In this document: positions 38,114 to 49,244 of the stretch, piece after piece
Layout: each line of letters begins with the position of its first letter
How positions within the stretch are numbered: position 1 is the first letter of the stretch
NCBI RefSeq assembly: GCF_003610895.1
Contig: NZ_MCAS01000005.1
Span: 156,943-220,942 of the forward strand
Source: Paraburkholderia fungorum
GTDB taxonomy: Bacteria; Pseudomonadota; Gammaproteobacteria; Burkholderiales; Burkholderiaceae
DNA: 64,000 nucleotides
Reading direction: 5' to 3'
The notes under the pieces: generated by a model
Database searches by the model: none
What the model was told of the DNA's origin: nothing
The model's input: only the letters and a program-made list of their open reading frames with translations
Made by a program: the position numbers and the translations under genes

Positions 38114-39109
38114 GTGAGAGTCTTCCGCGGTCTTCCCAATGCTGAAAGCCGTGCGCCCTGCGCACTGACTATCGGCAACTTCGACGGTGTCCACCGCGGC
38201 CATCAGGCTTTGCTCGCCCACGTCCGGGCCGCAGCCGATGCACGCGGCCTGCCCGTCTGCGTGATGACCTTCGAGCCGCACCCGCGCGAGTTCTTCAATC
38301 CGGCCGGCGCGCCGCCCCGTATCGCCATGTTGCGCGACAAGCTCGAGGCGCTGCGCACTAACGGCGTAGACCGGGTCGTGGTCGAGCATTTCAATCACAC
38401 CTTCGCGAGCCAGTCGCCGGATACGTTTGTCGAACGGATCATCGTCAACGGGCTGCATGCCCGCTGGGTCATGATCGGCGACGACTTCCGCTACGGCGCG
38501 AAGCGCGCGGGCGATTTCGCCTCGCTCAAGGCCGCTGGCCAGCAGTACGGTTTCGAAGTCGAGCAGATGGCCACCGTGGCCGATCCGTCCGGCGCGCGTA
38601 TTTCCAGCTCGGGCGTGCGCACGGCGCTGGTGGCCGGCGATCTCGACTCCGCGCGTGCCGCGCTGGGCCGCGACTACCTGATCAGCGGCCACGTCGTCCA
38701 CGGCATGAAACTCGGCCGCGACCTCGGTTTTCCCACGCTCAATCTGCCGATCGCGCACAAGCGCCCGGCGCTGGCCGGTATTTTCGTGGTGCGCGTGCAT
38801 GGCGTGGCGGACGAACCGTTGCCCGGCGTCGCCAGCCTCGGCTTGCGCCCCACCGTCGACGATTCCGGCCGCGTGTTGCTCGAAGTGCACCTGCTCGACT
38901 GGCACGGCGATGCGTACGGTAAGCTCGTGCGCGTCGAATTCCTGAAAAAGCTGCGCGACGAGGAAAAGTACGTCGACCTCGAAACGCTGACCGCCGCTAT
39001 CGCGCGCGACGTCGCCAATGCGCGCGCGTGGTTCGCGGCTGTCGGCGCCGGCACGCCGGGCAGCCGTTCCACCGGTTTCGCCACCTCGGCCACCGACCGA
39101 ATTAGATAG
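38114..39109 (+). CDS. ribF: Bifunctional riboflavin kinase / FAD synthetase
   Basis: This 331-residue protein first has an FAD synthetase (nucleotidyltransferase) domain with [14 protein letters not shown] and the [11 protein letters not shown] segment, then a riboflavin kinase domain with [11 protein letters not shown] and the G-x-A-N-x-type loop [12 protein letters not shown]. It starts with GTG at 38114. It converts riboflavin to FMN and FAD. It heads the plus-strand cluster with ileS and lspA, the same order as in E. coli. Confidence 0.94.
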   Translation: MRVFRGLPNAESRAPCALTIGNFDGVHRGHQALLAHVRAAADARGLPVCVMTFEPHPREFFNPAGAPPRIAMLRDKLEALRTNGVDRVVVEHFNHTFASQSPDTFVERIIVNGLHARWVMIGDDFRYGAKRAGDFASLKAAGQQYGFEVEQMATVADPSGARISSSGVRTALVAGDLDSARAALGRDYLISGHVVHGMKLGRDLGFPTLNLPIAHKRPALAGIFVVRVHGVADEPLPGVASLGLRPTVDDSGRVLLEVHLLDWHGDAYGKLVRVEFLKKLRDEEKYVDLETLTAAIARDVANARAWFAAVGAGTPGSRSTGFATSATDRIR

Positions 39110-39116
39110 CCGCCGC

Positions 39117-39150
39117 GGTACATGCCAGCGCGCTGAGCGCTGCATGTACC
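39117..39150 (+). other. Long hairpin between ribF and ileS
   Basis: GGTACATGC (39117-39125) pairs with GCATGTACC (39142-39150), and AGCGC with GCGCT inside, leaving one bulged C and the loop GCTGA. It begins eight bases after the ribF stop and is not followed by T residues. It may be an mRNA processing or attenuation element. Confidence 0.55.
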
Positions 39151-39278
39151 CACCGCCGCGCGCATCGAAGGGCGTCCGTGGATCACGCGACATGCCTGCC
39201 GGGCGCGCCCCACGCCCCGCGCTTCATGCGCAATCCGCAGCTTCGCTGCGCTTAGAAAGAATTCACCGCGACCTCATC

Positions 39279-42116
39279 ATGAGCAATAAGAAAGCCGATT
39301 CGAAACCGCAGTCACGCTATCCGGTCAACCTGCTCGACACGCCGTTCCCGATGCGTGGCGACCTGCCCAAGCGCGAGCCGCAATGGGTCAAGGAATGGCA
39401 GGAACGCAAGGTCTACGAGACGATCCGCGCTGCCAGCAAGGGCCGCAAGAAGTTCATCCTGCACGACGGCCCCCCGTACGCCAACGGTGACATCCACCTC
39501 GGCCACGCGGTGAACAAGATCCTCAAGGACATGGTCGTCAAGGCCCGCAATCTGGCGGGCTTCGACGCGGCCTACGTGCCGGGCTGGGATTGCCACGGCA
39601 TGCCGATCGAAATCCAGATCGAAAAGCAGTTCGGCAAGTCGCTGCCGGCCGCCGAAGTGATGCAGAAGGCGCGCGCTTACGCGACCGAACAGATCGAAAA
39701 GCAGAAGGCCGGCTTCCGCCGCCTGGGTGTGCTAGGCGACTGGGACAACCCGTACAAGACGATGAACTTCACCAACGAGGCCGGCGAAATCCGCGCGCTC
39801 GCGAAGATCCTGGAGAAGGGCTACGTATTCCGCGGGCTGAAGCCGGTCAACTGGTGTTTCGACTGCGGCTCGGCGCTGGCCGAAGCGGAAGTGGAATATG
39901 CGGACAAAACCGATCCGACCATCGACGTGCTGTTCAGCTTCGCGGAGCCGGAAAAGACCGCGCAGGCTTTTGGCCTGACTTCGCTGCCGCGCAACGAAGG
40001 CGGCATCGTGATCTGGACCACCACGCCGTGGACCATCCCCGCCAACCAGGCGCTGAACCTGCATCCGGAAATCGTCTACGCGCTGGTCGACACGCCGCGC
40101 GGCCTGCTGATCCTCGCCGAAGAGCGGGTTGAAGCGTGCCTGAAACAGTACGAACTGGAAGGCGCGATCATCGCAACCGCGCCGGGCGCGAAGCTCGTCA
40201 ACCTGCGCTTCAATCATCCGCTCGCCGCTGCGCATCCGGCCTACAAGCGCACAGCGCCGGTTTATCTCGGCGACTACGTAACCACCGAATCGGGCACGGG
40301 TGTCGTCCACTCGTCGCCGGCCTACGGCGTGGAAGACTTCGTGTCGTGCAAGGCGCACGGCATGGCGGATTCGGACATCATCAGCCCGGTAATGGGCGAC
40401 GGCCGTTACATCGAGTCGCTCGCGCTGTTCGGCGGCCTGTCGATCTGGGCGGCCAATCCGCAGATCGTCGAAGCCCTGCGGGCAGCCGGCTCGCTGCTGC
40501 GCACCGAGAACTATCGGCACAGCTACATGCACTGCTGGCGCCACAAAACGCCGATCATCTACCGCGCGACCTCGCAATGGTTCGCCGGTATGGACGTGAA
40601 GCCGAACGACTCCGGCAAGACACTGCGCGAAACCGCGCTCGAAGGCATCGAGAACACCGCCTTCTATCCGTCGTGGGGTAAGCAGCGCCTGTTCAGCATG
40701 ATCGCGAATCGCCCGGACTGGACGCTGTCGCGCCAGCGCCAATGGGGTGTGCCGATGGCGTTCTTCGTGCACAAGGAAACCGGCGAGTTGCATCCGCGCA
40801 CGCTGGAATTGCTCGAAGAAGTCGCGCAACGCGTCGAGAAGGCCGGCATCGAAGCGTGGCAAACGCTCGACCCGCGCGAGCTGCTCGGCGACGACGCCAA
40901 CATGTACGAAAAGAACCGCGACACGCTCGACGTCTGGTTCGATTCGGGCACCACGCACTGGCACGTGCTGCGCGGCTCGCACAAAGACGAACTGCAATTC
41001 CCGGCCGACCTGTATCTGGAAGGCTCGGACCAGCATCGCGGCTGGTTCCACTCGTCGCTCCTGACCGCTTCGATGCTCGACGGCCGCCCGCCGTACAACG
41101 CGCTGCTCACGCACGGCTTCACCGTCGACGGCGAAGGCCGCAAGATGAGCAAGTCGCTCGGCAACGGTATCGATCCGCATGAAGTGGCAAACCGCCTCGG
41201 CGCGGAAATCATTCGTCTGTGGATCGCCTCGACCGATTACTCGGGCGAGCTGGCCATCTCCGAAGAAATCCTGAAGCGCGTGACGGAAAGCTATCGCCGC
41301 ATCCGCAACACGCTGCGCTTCCTGCTCGCGAACCTGTCCGACTTCGACTTCGCGCAACACGCGCGTCCGGTCGAAGACTGGCTCGAGATCGATCGCTACG
41401 CTGTGGCGCTGTCGGCGAATCTGCAGAACGACATCCTCTCGCACTACGACAAGTACGAATTCCACCCGGTGGTCGCCAAGTTGCAGACGTTCTGCTCGGA
41501 AGACCTGGGCGGCTTCTATCTGGACGTGCTGAAGGACCGTCTGTACACCACGGCGGCCGACTCGGTCGCGCGCCGCTCGGCGCAGACCGCGCTGTATCAC
41601 ATCGCGCACGGCCTGCTGCGTCTGATGGCGCCGTTCATGTCGTTCACCGCGGAAGAAGCGTGGAAAGTGTTCCAGCCGGACAGCGAAACGATCTTCACCG
41701 AGACGTATCACGCGTTCCCGGCAGTGCCGCAAGCCGGCGATCTGCTCGACAAATGGACGCTGCTGCGCGCAGCACGTAGCGACGTGACCAAGGCGCTGGA
41801 AGAAGCACGCGTCGCGAACCTGATCGGTTCGTCGCTGCAGGCGGACGTCGAAATCCGTGCAAGCGGCGCGCGCTACGACGCGCTCACGAGCCTCGGCGAC
41901 GACCTCAAGTTCGTGCTGATCACCTCGGCGGCGAACGTCGTGAAGGTCGACAGCGAAGCGCAGGAAGGTGTCGAAGTGATCGCCTCGAAGTATCTGAAGT
42001 GCGAGCGCTGCTGGCACTACCGCGCGGACGTCGGCGCCAATGCCGAGCACCCCACGCTGTGCGGCCGCTGCTTCAGCAATCTGTTCGGCAACGGCGAAAC
42101 GAGGAGCGCGGCATAA
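39279..42116 (+). CDS. ileS: Isoleucyl-tRNA synthetase
   Basis: The 945-residue class I synthetase has HLGH at 73-76, KMSKS at 622-626, the CP1 editing domain between them ([12 protein letters not shown] near residue 250), and a C-terminal zinc ribbon with C908, C911, C928 and C931. The start at 39279 is chosen because the frame further upstream is not conserved. It charges tRNA-Ile and is the usual bacterial (mupirocin-sensitive-type) form. Its stop overlaps the lspA start by one base. Confidence 0.96.
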   Translation: MSNKKADSKPQSRYPVNLLDTPFPMRGDLPKREPQWVKEWQERKVYETIRAASKGRKKFILHDGPPYANGDIHLGHAVNKILKDMVVKARNLAGFDAAYVPGWDCHGMPIEIQIEKQFGKSLPAAEVMQKARAYATEQIEKQKAGFRRLGVLGDWDNPYKTMNFTNEAGEIRALAKILEKGYVFRGLKPVNWCFDCGSALAEAEVEYADKTDPTIDVLFSFAEPEKTAQAFGLTSLPRNEGGIVIWTTTPWTIPANQALNLHPEIVYALVDTPRGLLILAEERVEACLKQYELEGAIIATAPGAKLVNLRFNHPLAAAHPAYKRTAPVYLGDYVTTESGTGVVHSSPAYGVEDFVSCKAHGMADSDIISPVMGDGRYIESLALFGGLSIWAANPQIVEALRAAGSLLRTENYRHSYMHCWRHKTPIIYRATSQWFAGMDVKPNDSGKTLRETALEGIENTAFYPSWGKQRLFSMIANRPDWTLSRQRQWGVPMAFFVHKETGELHPRTLELLEEVAQRVEKAGIEAWQTLDPRELLGDDANMYEKNRDTLDVWFDSGTTHWHVLRGSHKDELQFPADLYLEGSDQHRGWFHSSLLTASMLDGRPPYNALLTHGFTVDGEGRKMSKSLGNGIDPHEVANRLGAEIIRLWIASTDYSGELAISEEILKRVTESYRRIRNTLRFLLANLSDFDFAQHARPVEDWLEIDRYAVALSANLQNDILSHYDKYEFHPVVAKLQTFCSEDLGGFYLDVLKDRLYTTAADSVARRSAQTALYHIAHGLLRLMAPFMSFTAEEAWKVFQPDSETIFTETYHAFPAVPQAGDLLDKWTLLRAARSDVTKALEEARVANLIGSSLQADVEIRASGARYDALTSLGDDLKFVLITSAANVVKVDSEAQEGVEVIASKYLKCERCWHYRADVGANAEHPTLCGRCFSNLFGNGETRSAA

Positions 42117-42622
42117 TGGCAAGAACCGTGTCGAAAGCGTCGTCCGGAAACAGTTCGTTGGCGCCCTGGCTTGGCGTTGCGCTGATCGTGATCCTGTTCG
42201 ATCAGCTCACCAAGATCGCGATCCAGAAGGTGTTTGCCTACGGTGTTCCGCATGAGGTCACGCCGTTTTTCAACCTGATCCTCGTGTACAACCGGGGCGC
42301 CGCCTTCAGCTTCCTCGCGATGGCGGGCGGCTGGCAGCGCTGGGCGTTCACCGCGCTCGGCGTGGTCGCGGCACTTGTGATCTGCTATCTGCTCAAGCGT
42401 CACGGCGGACAGAAGATGTTCTGCACGGCGCTCTCGCTGATTCTCGGCGGTGCGCTCGGCAACGTGATTGACCGGCTCGCATACGGGCATGTGATCGATT
42501 TCCTCGATTTCCACGTGCGCGCATGGCACTGGCCGGCGTTCAATCTCGCCGACAGCGCGATCACGATCGGCGCGATCCTGCTCGTGCTCGACGAGTTGCG
42601 GCGCGTACGCGGCTCGCGCTAA
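42116..42622 (+). CDS. lspA: Lipoprotein signal peptidase
   Basis: This 168-residue membrane aspartyl protease has four hydrophobic helices. Its catalytic pair is Asp128 in HVIDFLDF and Asp146 in [18 protein letters not shown] and [10 protein letters not shown] are other signature motifs. It removes signal peptides from prolipoproteins. It overlaps ileS by one base (TAATG), the usual ileS-lspA arrangement. Confidence 0.95.
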   Translation: MARTVSKASSGNSSLAPWLGVALIVILFDQLTKIAIQKVFAYGVPHEVTPFFNLILVYNRGAAFSFLAMAGGWQRWAFTALGVVAALVICYLLKRHGGQKMFCTALSLILGGALGNVIDRLAYGHVIDFLDFHVRAWHWPAFNLADSAITIGAILLVLDELRRVRGSR

Positions 42623-42672
42623 CGGCGCTTCAGCGCCGATTCGTAGGCGGCTAACGGTGCGGCAGCCGCACC
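42623..42672 (+). repeat. Two short hairpins between lspA and coaBC
   Basis: CGGCGC-ttca-GCGCCG (42623-42638) and GGTGCGG-cag-CCGCACC (42656-42672) are perfect inverted repeats with no T-tract. They probably affect mRNA stability only. Confidence 0.45.
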
Positions 42673-42706
42673 GCTGCCCGCCACCACGCTTTGTCGGAGG
42701 CTTTCG

Positions 42707-43921
42707 TTGGCAACCGCAGAACTCGCAGGAAAACACCTCGTCCTCGGCATGACGGGCGGCATTGCCTGCTACAAGATCGCCGAGCTCACACGGCTCCTGA
42801 CGAAGGCCGGCGCGACCGTCCAGATCGTCATGACCGAAGCGGCCGCTCAGTTCATCACCCCCGTCACGATGCAGGCGCTGTCCGGCCGGCCGGTCTACAC
42901 CAGCCAGTGGGACGCTCGCGTGCCGAACAACATGGCGCACATCGATCTGTCACGTGAAGCCGACGCGATCGTGATTGCGCCCGCCTCCACCGATTTCCTC
43001 GCCAAGCTCGCGCACGGCATGGCCGACGATCTGCTCTCCACCCTGTGTGTCGCGCGTGATTGTCCGCTGCTCGTCGTGCCGGCGATGAACCGGCAGATGT
43101 GGCAAAACCCGGCTACCCAACGCAACGTTGCGCAGCTGCGCGCGGACGGCATTGAAGTACTCGGCCCCGATTCAGGCCCGCAAGCGTGCGGCGAAATCGG
43201 CGACGGGCGGATGCTGGAAGCCGCCGCCACGTTTGAGGCGATCGCCTCGTTCTTCTCGCCCAAGATCCTGTCCGGGCGTCGCGTGTTGCTGACCGCCGGG
43301 CCGACCTTCGAGCCGCTCGATCCGGTGCGCGGCATCACCAACCGTTCGAGCGGCAAAATGGGCTTCGCGTTGGCGCGCGCCGCGCAACAAGCGGGTGCCG
43401 ACGTGCATCTGATCGCCGGCCCCGTCGCGCTGGACACGCCGTGGGGCGTGTTCCGCGAAGACGTGCAAACGGCGCGGCAAATGCACGACGCGGTGATGCG
43501 CTCGGTCGCGGACGCCGACATCTTTATCGGCGTGGCCGCAGTGGCCGACTGGCGTGTCGATCACGTGAGCGAACAGAAGATCAAGAAGACCGCGGAGCGC
43601 GCGCTGCCCACCTTCACCTTCGTCGAGAATCCGGACATTCTGGCGTCCGTGGCCAAGCTGCCGCATCCGCCTTTCGCAGTCGGCTTTGCAGCGGAAAGCG
43701 GCGACCTCGAAGTGCACGGTGAAGAAAAGCGCCTGCGCAAGAACGTGCCGCTTCTGATCGGCAATCTCGGCCCGTTGACGTTCGGTCTCGACGACAACGA
43801 AGTCATCCTGTTCGAAGCAGGCGGCGCCACAAAGCTGCCGCGCGCCGACAAGCAGACGCTCGCGCGCGCATTGATCGTGGAAATTGCCCGACGTCTGCCC
43901 GACGCAAGTCGGATCCGCTAA
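42707..43921 (+). CDS. coaBC: Bifunctional phosphopantothenoylcysteine decarboxylase / synthetase
   Basis: The 404-residue enzyme links cysteine to phosphopantothenate (CoaB) and decarboxylates the product (CoaC) in coenzyme A synthesis. The flavin-binding CoaC half begins LVLGMTGGIACYK and has PAMNRQMW and the reactive-Cys flap QACGEIGDGRM; the CoaB half has LLTAGPTFEPLDPVR and NRSSGKMGFAL. It starts with TTG at 42707, supported by GGAGG six bases upstream. Confidence 0.95.
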   Translation: MATAELAGKHLVLGMTGGIACYKIAELTRLLTKAGATVQIVMTEAAAQFITPVTMQALSGRPVYTSQWDARVPNNMAHIDLSREADAIVIAPASTDFLAKLAHGMADDLLSTLCVARDCPLLVVPAMNRQMWQNPATQRNVAQLRADGIEVLGPDSGPQACGEIGDGRMLEAAATFEAIASFFSPKILSGRRVLLTAGPTFEPLDPVRGITNRSSGKMGFALARAAQQAGADVHLIAGPVALDTPWGVFREDVQTARQMHDAVMRSVADADIFIGVAAVADWRVDHVSEQKIKKTAERALPTFTFVENPDILASVAKLPHPPFAVGFAAESGDLEVHGEEKRLRKNVPLLIGNLGPLTFGLDDNEVILFEAGGATKLPRADKQTLARALIVEIARRLPDASRIR

Positions 43922-43999
43922 GGCCGCACGCGGCGGCCACCGGGCTCGCCGCCTGCGCCTCCAGCGCACCGGGTTATCTGTATCTGGAGCAGTACTGAC

Positions 44000-45019
44000 A
44001 TGACGCTACTTTCCGTGCTCGATCAAACGCCCGTGATCGACGGACACTCAGTGGCGGACGCCATCGCCGCCACCCTCGAACTCGCGCAGCTCGCCGACGA
44101 CCTCGGTTACACGCGCTATTGGTGCGCCGAGCATCACGGCTTGCGCGGCGTGTCGAATCCCTGCCCCGAGGTGATGCTGGCGCGCCTCGGCAGCATCACC
44201 AAACGCATCCGCGTGGGCTCCGGCGGCGTCATGCTGCCGTACTACAGCCCGTTCAAGGTTGCCGAGCAATTCATGATGCTCGAGGCGCTGTTTCCCAATC
44301 GCATCGATCTCGGCGTAGGGCGCGCCCCCGGCGGCGACATGCGCACGGCGCAAGCGGTCGCGGCCGGCGCCTACAATCGCGGCGACATTTTCACGCAACA
44401 GGTTGCCGATCTGGTCGGCCTGATGCACGGCACGCTGCCCGAAGATCACCTCGCGCACGGCGTGTTGCTGCAACCGCAGATTGCCACGCGTCCGCAACTG
44501 TGGATGCTTGGCTCGAGTGAATTCGGCGGCCTGCTCGCGGCACAGCTCGGCATCCGCTTTGCGTTTGCGCATTTCATCAACGCGCATTTTGGGCATCAGG
44601 TCGCACATGCTTATCGTGATCGCTTCAAAGCGAGCCTGGAAACGCAGCAGCCCTATCTGGCCGCAGCCGTATTCGTGATCTGCGCGGACACCGAGCAGGA
44701 AGCCGCCGATCTGGAAAAAGCCGTCGACCTGCGTCGCGTGCAAATGGCCTACGGCCTGAATGCGCCGATCCCAACCGTCGAACAGGGCCTCGCTCAGGAA
44801 TACGGCGAGCGCGAGCGTCTGGTGATCGACCGCGAGAAGCCGCGCAGTATCGTCGGCACGCCGGAAACCGTCACGGAGCGGCTGCATGCGTTGCAGGAAC
44901 AGTTCCAGGCCGACGAACTGATTGTGCTCACCGTAGCGGGCAGCTACCGCGCCCGGCTGCGCTCCTATGAACTTCTCGCCGACGCGTTCCAAACCGGACG
45001 CCCGGCCTCTACTCCCTAA
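44000..45019 (+). CDS. LLM-class flavin-dependent oxidoreductase, YhbW-like
   Basis: This 339-residue luciferase-like monooxygenase has SVLDQTP at the start, [26 protein letters not shown] and the FMN-contacting GVGRAPGGD. The group includes YhbW/MsnO8 and acts on unknown substrates with reduced flavin. It lies between coaBC and dut, with short gaps on both sides, so it is likely co-transcribed with them, but nothing ties its function to coenzyme A or nucleotides. Confidence 0.85.
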   Translation: MTLLSVLDQTPVIDGHSVADAIAATLELAQLADDLGYTRYWCAEHHGLRGVSNPCPEVMLARLGSITKRIRVGSGGVMLPYYSPFKVAEQFMMLEALFPNRIDLGVGRAPGGDMRTAQAVAAGAYNRGDIFTQQVADLVGLMHGTLPEDHLAHGVLLQPQIATRPQLWMLGSSEFGGLLAAQLGIRFAFAHFINAHFGHQVAHAYRDRFKASLETQQPYLAAAVFVICADTEQEAADLEKAVDLRRVQMAYGLNAPIPTVEQGLAQEYGERERLVIDREKPRSIVGTPETVTERLHALQEQFQADELIVLTVAGSYRARLRSYELLADAFQTGRPASTP

Positions 45020-45033
45020 CCCTTCGAACCTGC

Positions 45034-45480
45034 ATGAAACTCGACCTGAAGATCCTCGATGCGCGCATGCGCGAACAACTCCCGGCCTACGCCACCACCG
45101 GCAGCGCGGGCCTCGACCTGCGCGCCTGCCTCGACGAACCGTTGACGCTGAAACCCGGCGAAACCGCGCTGGTACCGACGGGTCTGGCAATTCACGTCGG
45201 CGATCCGGGTTATGCGGCGTTGATTCTGCCGCGCTCGGGGCTGGGTCATAAACATGGGATCGTGCTGGGCAATTTAGTCGGCCTGATCGATTCGGATTAT
45301 CAAGGTCAGCTGATGATCTCGACGTGGAACCGCGGCGAGACCACGTTCGTGCTGAATCCGATGGAGCGCCTCGCGCAACTCGTGATCGTGCCGGTGGTTC
45401 AGGCCGAATTCAATATCGTCGACGATTTCGAAAGCAGCGAGCGTGGTGCGGGCGGCTTCGGGAGCACCGGCAAGCATTGA
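45034..45480 (+). CDS. dut: dUTP diphosphatase
   Basis: The 148-residue enzyme hydrolyses dUTP to dUMP. Its five motifs are visible: [41 protein letters not shown] and the C-terminal [12 protein letters not shown] that closes over the active site. It is trimeric in other bacteria. It ends before a perfect 36-bp palindromic terminator. Confidence 0.96.
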   Translation: MKLDLKILDARMREQLPAYATTGSAGLDLRACLDEPLTLKPGETALVPTGLAIHVGDPGYAALILPRSGLGHKHGIVLGNLVGLIDSDYQGQLMISTWNRGETTFVLNPMERLAQLVIVPVVQAEFNIVDDFESSERGAGGFGSTGKH

Positions 45481-45551
45481 GTGCGTAATCGGCTCCGGGT
45501 CGCCAACTGCAGACTGAGGGCTGTTGGTCGAAGCGAACTGAAATGGCCATA

Positions 45552-45587
45552 AAAAAACGGCGCGGGTTTAAACCCGCGCCGTTTTTT
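45552..45587. terminator. Bidirectional terminator between dut and clpA
   Basis: A perfect 36-bp palindrome has its centre at 45569/45570, with a GC-rich stem (ACGGCGCGGG) flanked by runs of A and T on both sides. It serves both convergent transcripts. Confidence 0.93.
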
Positions 45588-45610
45588 CTGCCAGCCGTAA
45601 CGCCTGAAAT

Positions 45611-47908
45611 TTACTCGACCTCGACCGCTTCCGGATTCGGATTGCGCGGCGCCGGATGCTCGTCGAAGGTCAACTGCACCTTGTCTTCCGCATCCACGTC
45701 GACCGTCACGCGGCCGCCGTTCATCAGCTTGCCGAACAGCAGCTCGTCGGCCAGCGCACGGCGGATCGTATCCTGGATCAGACGCTGCATCGGCCGCGCG
45801 CCCATCAACGGATCGAAACCGTGCTTGGCGAGGTGAGCACGCAGCGCGTCGGTGAAGAGCGCATCGACCTTCTTCTCATGCAACTGGTCTTCCAGCTGCA
45901 TCAGGAACTTGTCGACCACGCGCATGATGATTTCCTCATCGAGCGAGCGGAAGCTGATCGTTGCGTCCAGACGGTTACGGAACTCCGGCGTGAACATGCG
46001 CTTGATGTCGACCATTTCGTCGCCGGTTTCCCGACGGTTCGTGAAACCGATCACCGACTTGCCCATTGCCTCGGCGCCCGCGTTCGTCGTCATGATGATG
46101 ATGACGTTGCGGAAATCCGCCTTGCGGCCGTTGTTGTCCGTCAACGTGCCGTGGTCCATCACCTGCAGCAGCACGTTGTAGATGTCCGGATGCGCCTTCT
46201 CGATTTCGTCGAGCAGCAGCACGCAATGCGGCTTCTTCGTGACAGCTTCGGTGAGCAAACCACCCTGGTCGAAACCGACATAGCCCGGCGGCGCGCCAAT
46301 CAACCGGCTCACCGCATGACGCTCCATATACTCCGACATGTCGAAGCGGATCAGCTCGATCCCTAGCGTGAACGCCAGCTGCTTCGCCACTTCCGTCTTG
46401 CCGACGCCCGTGGGGCCCGAGAATAGGAACGCACCGATCGGCTTGTCGAGCTTGCCGAGGCCCGCACGCGCCATCTTGATCGCGGCCGACAGCGCGTCGA
46501 TAGCCGGGTCTTGCCCGAACACCACGCTCTTCAGATCCCGATCCAGCGTTTGCAACTTGCTGCGATCATCTTGCGACACGCTTTGCGGCGGGACGCGTGC
46601 AATCTTCGAGATGATTTCTTCGATCTCGTTCTTGCCGATGGTTTTCTTCTGCTTCGACTTCGGCAGGATGCGTTGCGCCGCGCCTGCTTCGTCGATCACG
46701 TCGATCGCCTTGTCCGGCAGATGACGATCCGTGATGAAGCGCGCCGACAACTCAGCCGCCGCCGACAGCGCACCCGACGAATACTTCACGCCGTGGTGCT
46801 CTTCGAAACGCGACTTCAGCCCGCGCAGAATCGCCACCGTCTGCTCGACGGTCGGCTCGGTCACGTCGACCTTCTGGAAACGGCGCGACAAAGCCGCGTC
46901 TTTTTCGAAGATGCCGCGATATTCGGTGAACGTGGTGGCGCCGATGCACTTGAGCGTGCCCGACGACAACGCCGGCTTCAGCAGATTCGATGCGTCGAGC
47001 GTGCCGCCCGATGCGGCGCCCGCGCCGATCAGCGTATGAATTTCGTCGATGAACAGAATGGCGTGCGGACGCTCCTTCAATTCCTTGAGGACCGTCTTCA
47101 GACGTTGCTCGAAGTCACCGCGGTACTTGGTGCCGGCCAGCAGCGCGCCCATGTCGAGCGAATACACCTGCGCATCGGCCAGGATATCCGGCACTTCGCC
47201 GCGCGTAATGCGCCAGGCGAGCCCTTCGGCGATCGCGGTCTTGCCCACCCCGGCCTCACCGACCAGCAGCGGATTGTTCTTGCGCCTGCGGCATAGCACC
47301 TGCACCACGCGCTCGACCTCAGACTCGCGCCCGATCAGCGGATCGATGCGGCCGTCTTTCGCCATCTGGTTCAGGTTCTGCGTGAACTGGGCGAGCGGCG
47401 TTTCCTTCTGCGCGGCGGCCTCGTCGGACTCGGCATTCGCGTCGCTCGCTTTCGCGGCGTCCGTGCTGCTGGTCTTCGCGATGCCATGCGAGATGAAATT
47501 CACCACGTCCAGACGCGTCACGCCCTGCTGCTGCAGGTAGTACACCGCATGCGAATCCTTCTCGCCGAAGATCGCCACCAGCACATTCGCGCCGGTCACT
47601 TCCTTCTTGCCATTCGAGGTGGACTGCACATGCATGATCGCGCGCTGGATCACACGCTGGAAACCCAGCGTGGGCTGCGTGTCGACGTCGTCCGTGCCAG
47701 GCACGGTAGGCGTGTTGTCATGAATGAAATTGCGCAGGTTCTGGCGCAGATCCTCGATATTGGCCGCGCATGCACGCAACACCTCCGCAGCCGTTGGATT
47801 GTCCAACAGTGCCAGCAAAAGGTGTTCGACCGTTATGAACTCGTGCCGCGCCTGGCGTGCTTCCATGAACGCCATGTGCAGGCTGACTTCCAGTTCCTGG
47901 GCAATCAT
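45611..47908 (-). CDS. clpA: ATP-dependent Clp protease ATP-binding subunit ClpA
   Basis: This 765-residue AAA+ unfoldase has an N-terminal double Clp domain (about 1-145), a first AAA domain with Walker A GEAGVGKT (217-224), and a second AAA domain with Walker A GPTGVGKT near residue 500. Between them there is no long ClpB-type middle coiled coil. The tyrosine pore motif and DEIEKAHPD are present in the second domain. ATG 47908 overlaps the clpS stop as ATGA. It feeds substrates to ClpP, with ClpS as adaptor. Confidence 0.95.
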   Translation of the reverse strand: MIAQELEVSLHMAFMEARQARHEFITVEHLLLALLDNPTAAEVLRACAANIEDLRQNLRNFIHDNTPTVPGTDDVDTQPTLGFQRVIQRAIMHVQSTSNGKKEVTGANVLVAIFGEKDSHAVYYLQQQGVTRLDVVNFISHGIAKTSSTDAAKASDANAESDEAAAQKETPLAQFTQNLNQMAKDGRIDPLIGRESEVERVVQVLCRRRKNNPLLVGEAGVGKTAIAEGLAWRITRGEVPDILADAQVYSLDMGALLAGTKYRGDFEQRLKTVLKELKERPHAILFIDEIHTLIGAGAASGGTLDASNLLKPALSSGTLKCIGATTFTEYRGIFEKDAALSRRFQKVDVTEPTVEQTVAILRGLKSRFEEHHGVKYSSGALSAAAELSARFITDRHLPDKAIDVIDEAGAAQRILPKSKQKKTIGKNEIEEIISKIARVPPQSVSQDDRSKLQTLDRDLKSVVFGQDPAIDALSAAIKMARAGLGKLDKPIGAFLFSGPTGVGKTEVAKQLAFTLGIELIRFDMSEYMERHAVSRLIGAPPGYVGFDQGGLLTEAVTKKPHCVLLLDEIEKAHPDIYNVLLQVMDHGTLTDNNGRKADFRNVIIIMTTNAGAEAMGKSVIGFTNRRETGDEMVDIKRMFTPEFRNRLDATISFRSLDEEIIMRVVDKFLMQLEDQLHEKKVDALFTDALRAHLAKHGFDPLMGARPMQRLIQDTIRRALADELLFGKLMNGGRVTVDVDAEDKVQLTFDEHPAPRNPNPEAVEVE

Positions 47909-48219
47909 GCTTCCTCCATCACACACTGCAGCGGATGCCCGGCCTGCCGTGCGTGGGTAACGACTTGCTCGACTTTGGTCGACGCGATGTCCCGCGTATA
48001 GACCCCACAAACTCCCCTGCCCTCGCGATGCACCTTCAACATCACCTGCGTTGCGGTTTCACGATCTTTATTGAAATATTCCTGCACGATCATCACGACA
48101 AATTCCATTGGCGTGAAGTCGTCATTCAGCAGCACCACCTTGTACATGGATGGCGGCTTGAGCTTTTTCTCCTGCCGCTCCAGTACGGTGCTGTCCTGCT
48201 TGTCCGGGATAATCGCCAT
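47905..48219 (-). CDS. clpS: ClpS adaptor protein
   Basis: The 104-residue protein delivers N-end-rule substrates to ClpAP. The core begins [18 protein letters not shown], with the binding-pocket residues Asp-Asp and Met in NDDFTPMEF, and has a conserved [17 protein letters not shown] stretch. A flexible Lys/Glu-rich N-terminal extension precedes it. It is encoded upstream of clpA with an ATGA overlap. Confidence 0.95.
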   Translation of the reverse strand: MAIIPDKQDSTVLERQEKKLKPPSMYKVVLLNDDFTPMEFVVMIVQEYFNKDRETATQVMLKVHREGRGVCGVYTRDIASTKVEQVVTHARQAGHPLQCVMEEA

Positions 48220-48609
48220 ACACCCATTCTAAACAACTAGGACAGGCCCGCAATCCTGTCAAAACCCGGCATACCGGCCGGTGAGCCCGTTCGCCACCGC
48301 CTGATGGGTAATTACCCCCACGGCGTTGCGTCATTCGACGAGCCGATTGCGGAGCCGGCCCCTATCCTGTGAAGCGTCGCAGTCGTGCTGCGCCGCAGTC
48401 GGATCGAGTATCGCACAACCTGCCAGTACTGGCTGAAGCTGCTCGCCCGGCCTGTACCGGTAGTTTGTACGACCCGCAGAACTGCATGTGAGTCGATTAT
48501 GCGACTTTTCAAGACACCCCGCTCGGGCAACCGCACATAACAAAACAAAAGCCGGAAAAACCCTGGAAACGCCTGTTTGCAACACGACAACGACGTCTCA
48601 AAATTTTCT
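48220..48609. other. Intergenic region clpS-csp without recognisable gene
   Basis: About 390 bp between the divergent clpS and csp genes contain only short, non-conserved open frames. Near clpS a TAGAAT hexamer lies within ten bases of the start. I see no RNA gene. The csp promoter and leader follow from 48610. Confidence 0.4.
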
Positions 48610-48777
48610 TGACACTCGAATAAAGAGCCTCAACAATCAAGCTGGCACTTTTTTCACTGCGCCATAATTTCGAAAAAATGCCGTTGGTGAGCTTGTGAGG
48701 AGGGAGCGGCTGCATCGTGCGGCCGTCGAGCTTTTCGAGGGCTCGTGGTAGTGACATGAGTTACAGGGGAAGTTGGA
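48610..48777 (+). promoter_or_regulatory. csp promoter and long 5' leader
   Basis: TTGACA (48610-48615) is followed after 17 bp by AACAAT (48633-48638). This gives a leader of about 130 bases before the ATG, as expected for cold-shock genes whose mRNA folding regulates translation. A GGGGAAG ribosome site lies just before the start. Confidence 0.55.
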
Positions 48778-48984
48778 ATGGCAACTGGTACGGTCAAATG
48801 GTTCAATGACGCAAAAGGTTTCGGATTCATCACGCCTGACGAAGGCGGCGAGGATCTGTTTGCACACTTCTCGGCCATCCAGATGAATGGGTTCAAGACC
48901 CTCAAGGAAGGTCAAAAAGTAACCTTCGAGGTCGTGCAAGGCCCGAAAGGCAAACAGGCATCGAACATCCAGGCACCTGCCTGA
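48778..48984 (+). CDS. Cold-shock domain protein, CspA family
   Basis: This 68-residue protein is a single OB-fold cold-shock domain. Its RNA-binding motifs are KGFGFI (13-18, RNP1) and DLFAHFS (26-32, RNP2), and it begins [11 protein letters not shown]. It probably melts RNA structures. Whether it is cold-induced or constitutive (CspD/CspE-like) cannot be told, although the long leader suggests regulation. It ends before a short terminator. Confidence 0.95.
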   Translation: MATGTVKWFNDAKGFGFITPDEGGEDLFAHFSAIQMNGFKTLKEGQKVTFEVVQGPKGKQASNIQAPA

Positions 48985-49007
48985 AACTGTTCGTTACCCG
49001 TCCTTTG

Positions 49008-49038
49008 AAACCCGGCTCAATGCCGGGTTTCTTTTTTT
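49008..49038 (+). terminator. csp intrinsic terminator
   Basis: AAACCCGGC and GCCGGGTTT pair around a five-base loop and are followed by CTTTTTTT. Confidence 0.9.
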
Positions 49039-49177
49039 GGCGAGTCGTTCTAATCCGATTCGCACCTTGAAGTGAATCGCCACCGCGGCCCGATACATCG
49101 ATTGAGCGAATGTCCCAGATAATGGATACCCGCATTCCTTTCCGAACGCTTTCGATGCGCACCTGTTAGCGGCCATG

Positions 49178-49212
49178 AAAAAACCCCGGCCGCCTCGCGG
49201 CGCCGGGGTTTT
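49178..49212 (-). terminator. icd terminator
   Basis: AAAACCCCGGC and GCCGGGGTTTT form the stem, with a GC-rich inner loop, and the minus strand ends in a run of T. It lies 33 bp after the icd stop. Confidence 0.85.
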
Positions 49213-49244
49213 CGATTCAAGCCGGACAGGCCGGTGCGAATCGC

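Noticed and set aside
39110..39278. T-box or Ile leader peptide upstream of ileS
   Set aside because: No T-box core, no Ile-rich short frame and no intrinsic terminator; only a hairpin without T-tract was found.
39732..42122. 796-codon minus-strand frame over ileS
   Set aside because: Shadow of ileS in another frame, dominated by Arg, Val and Ala without motif.
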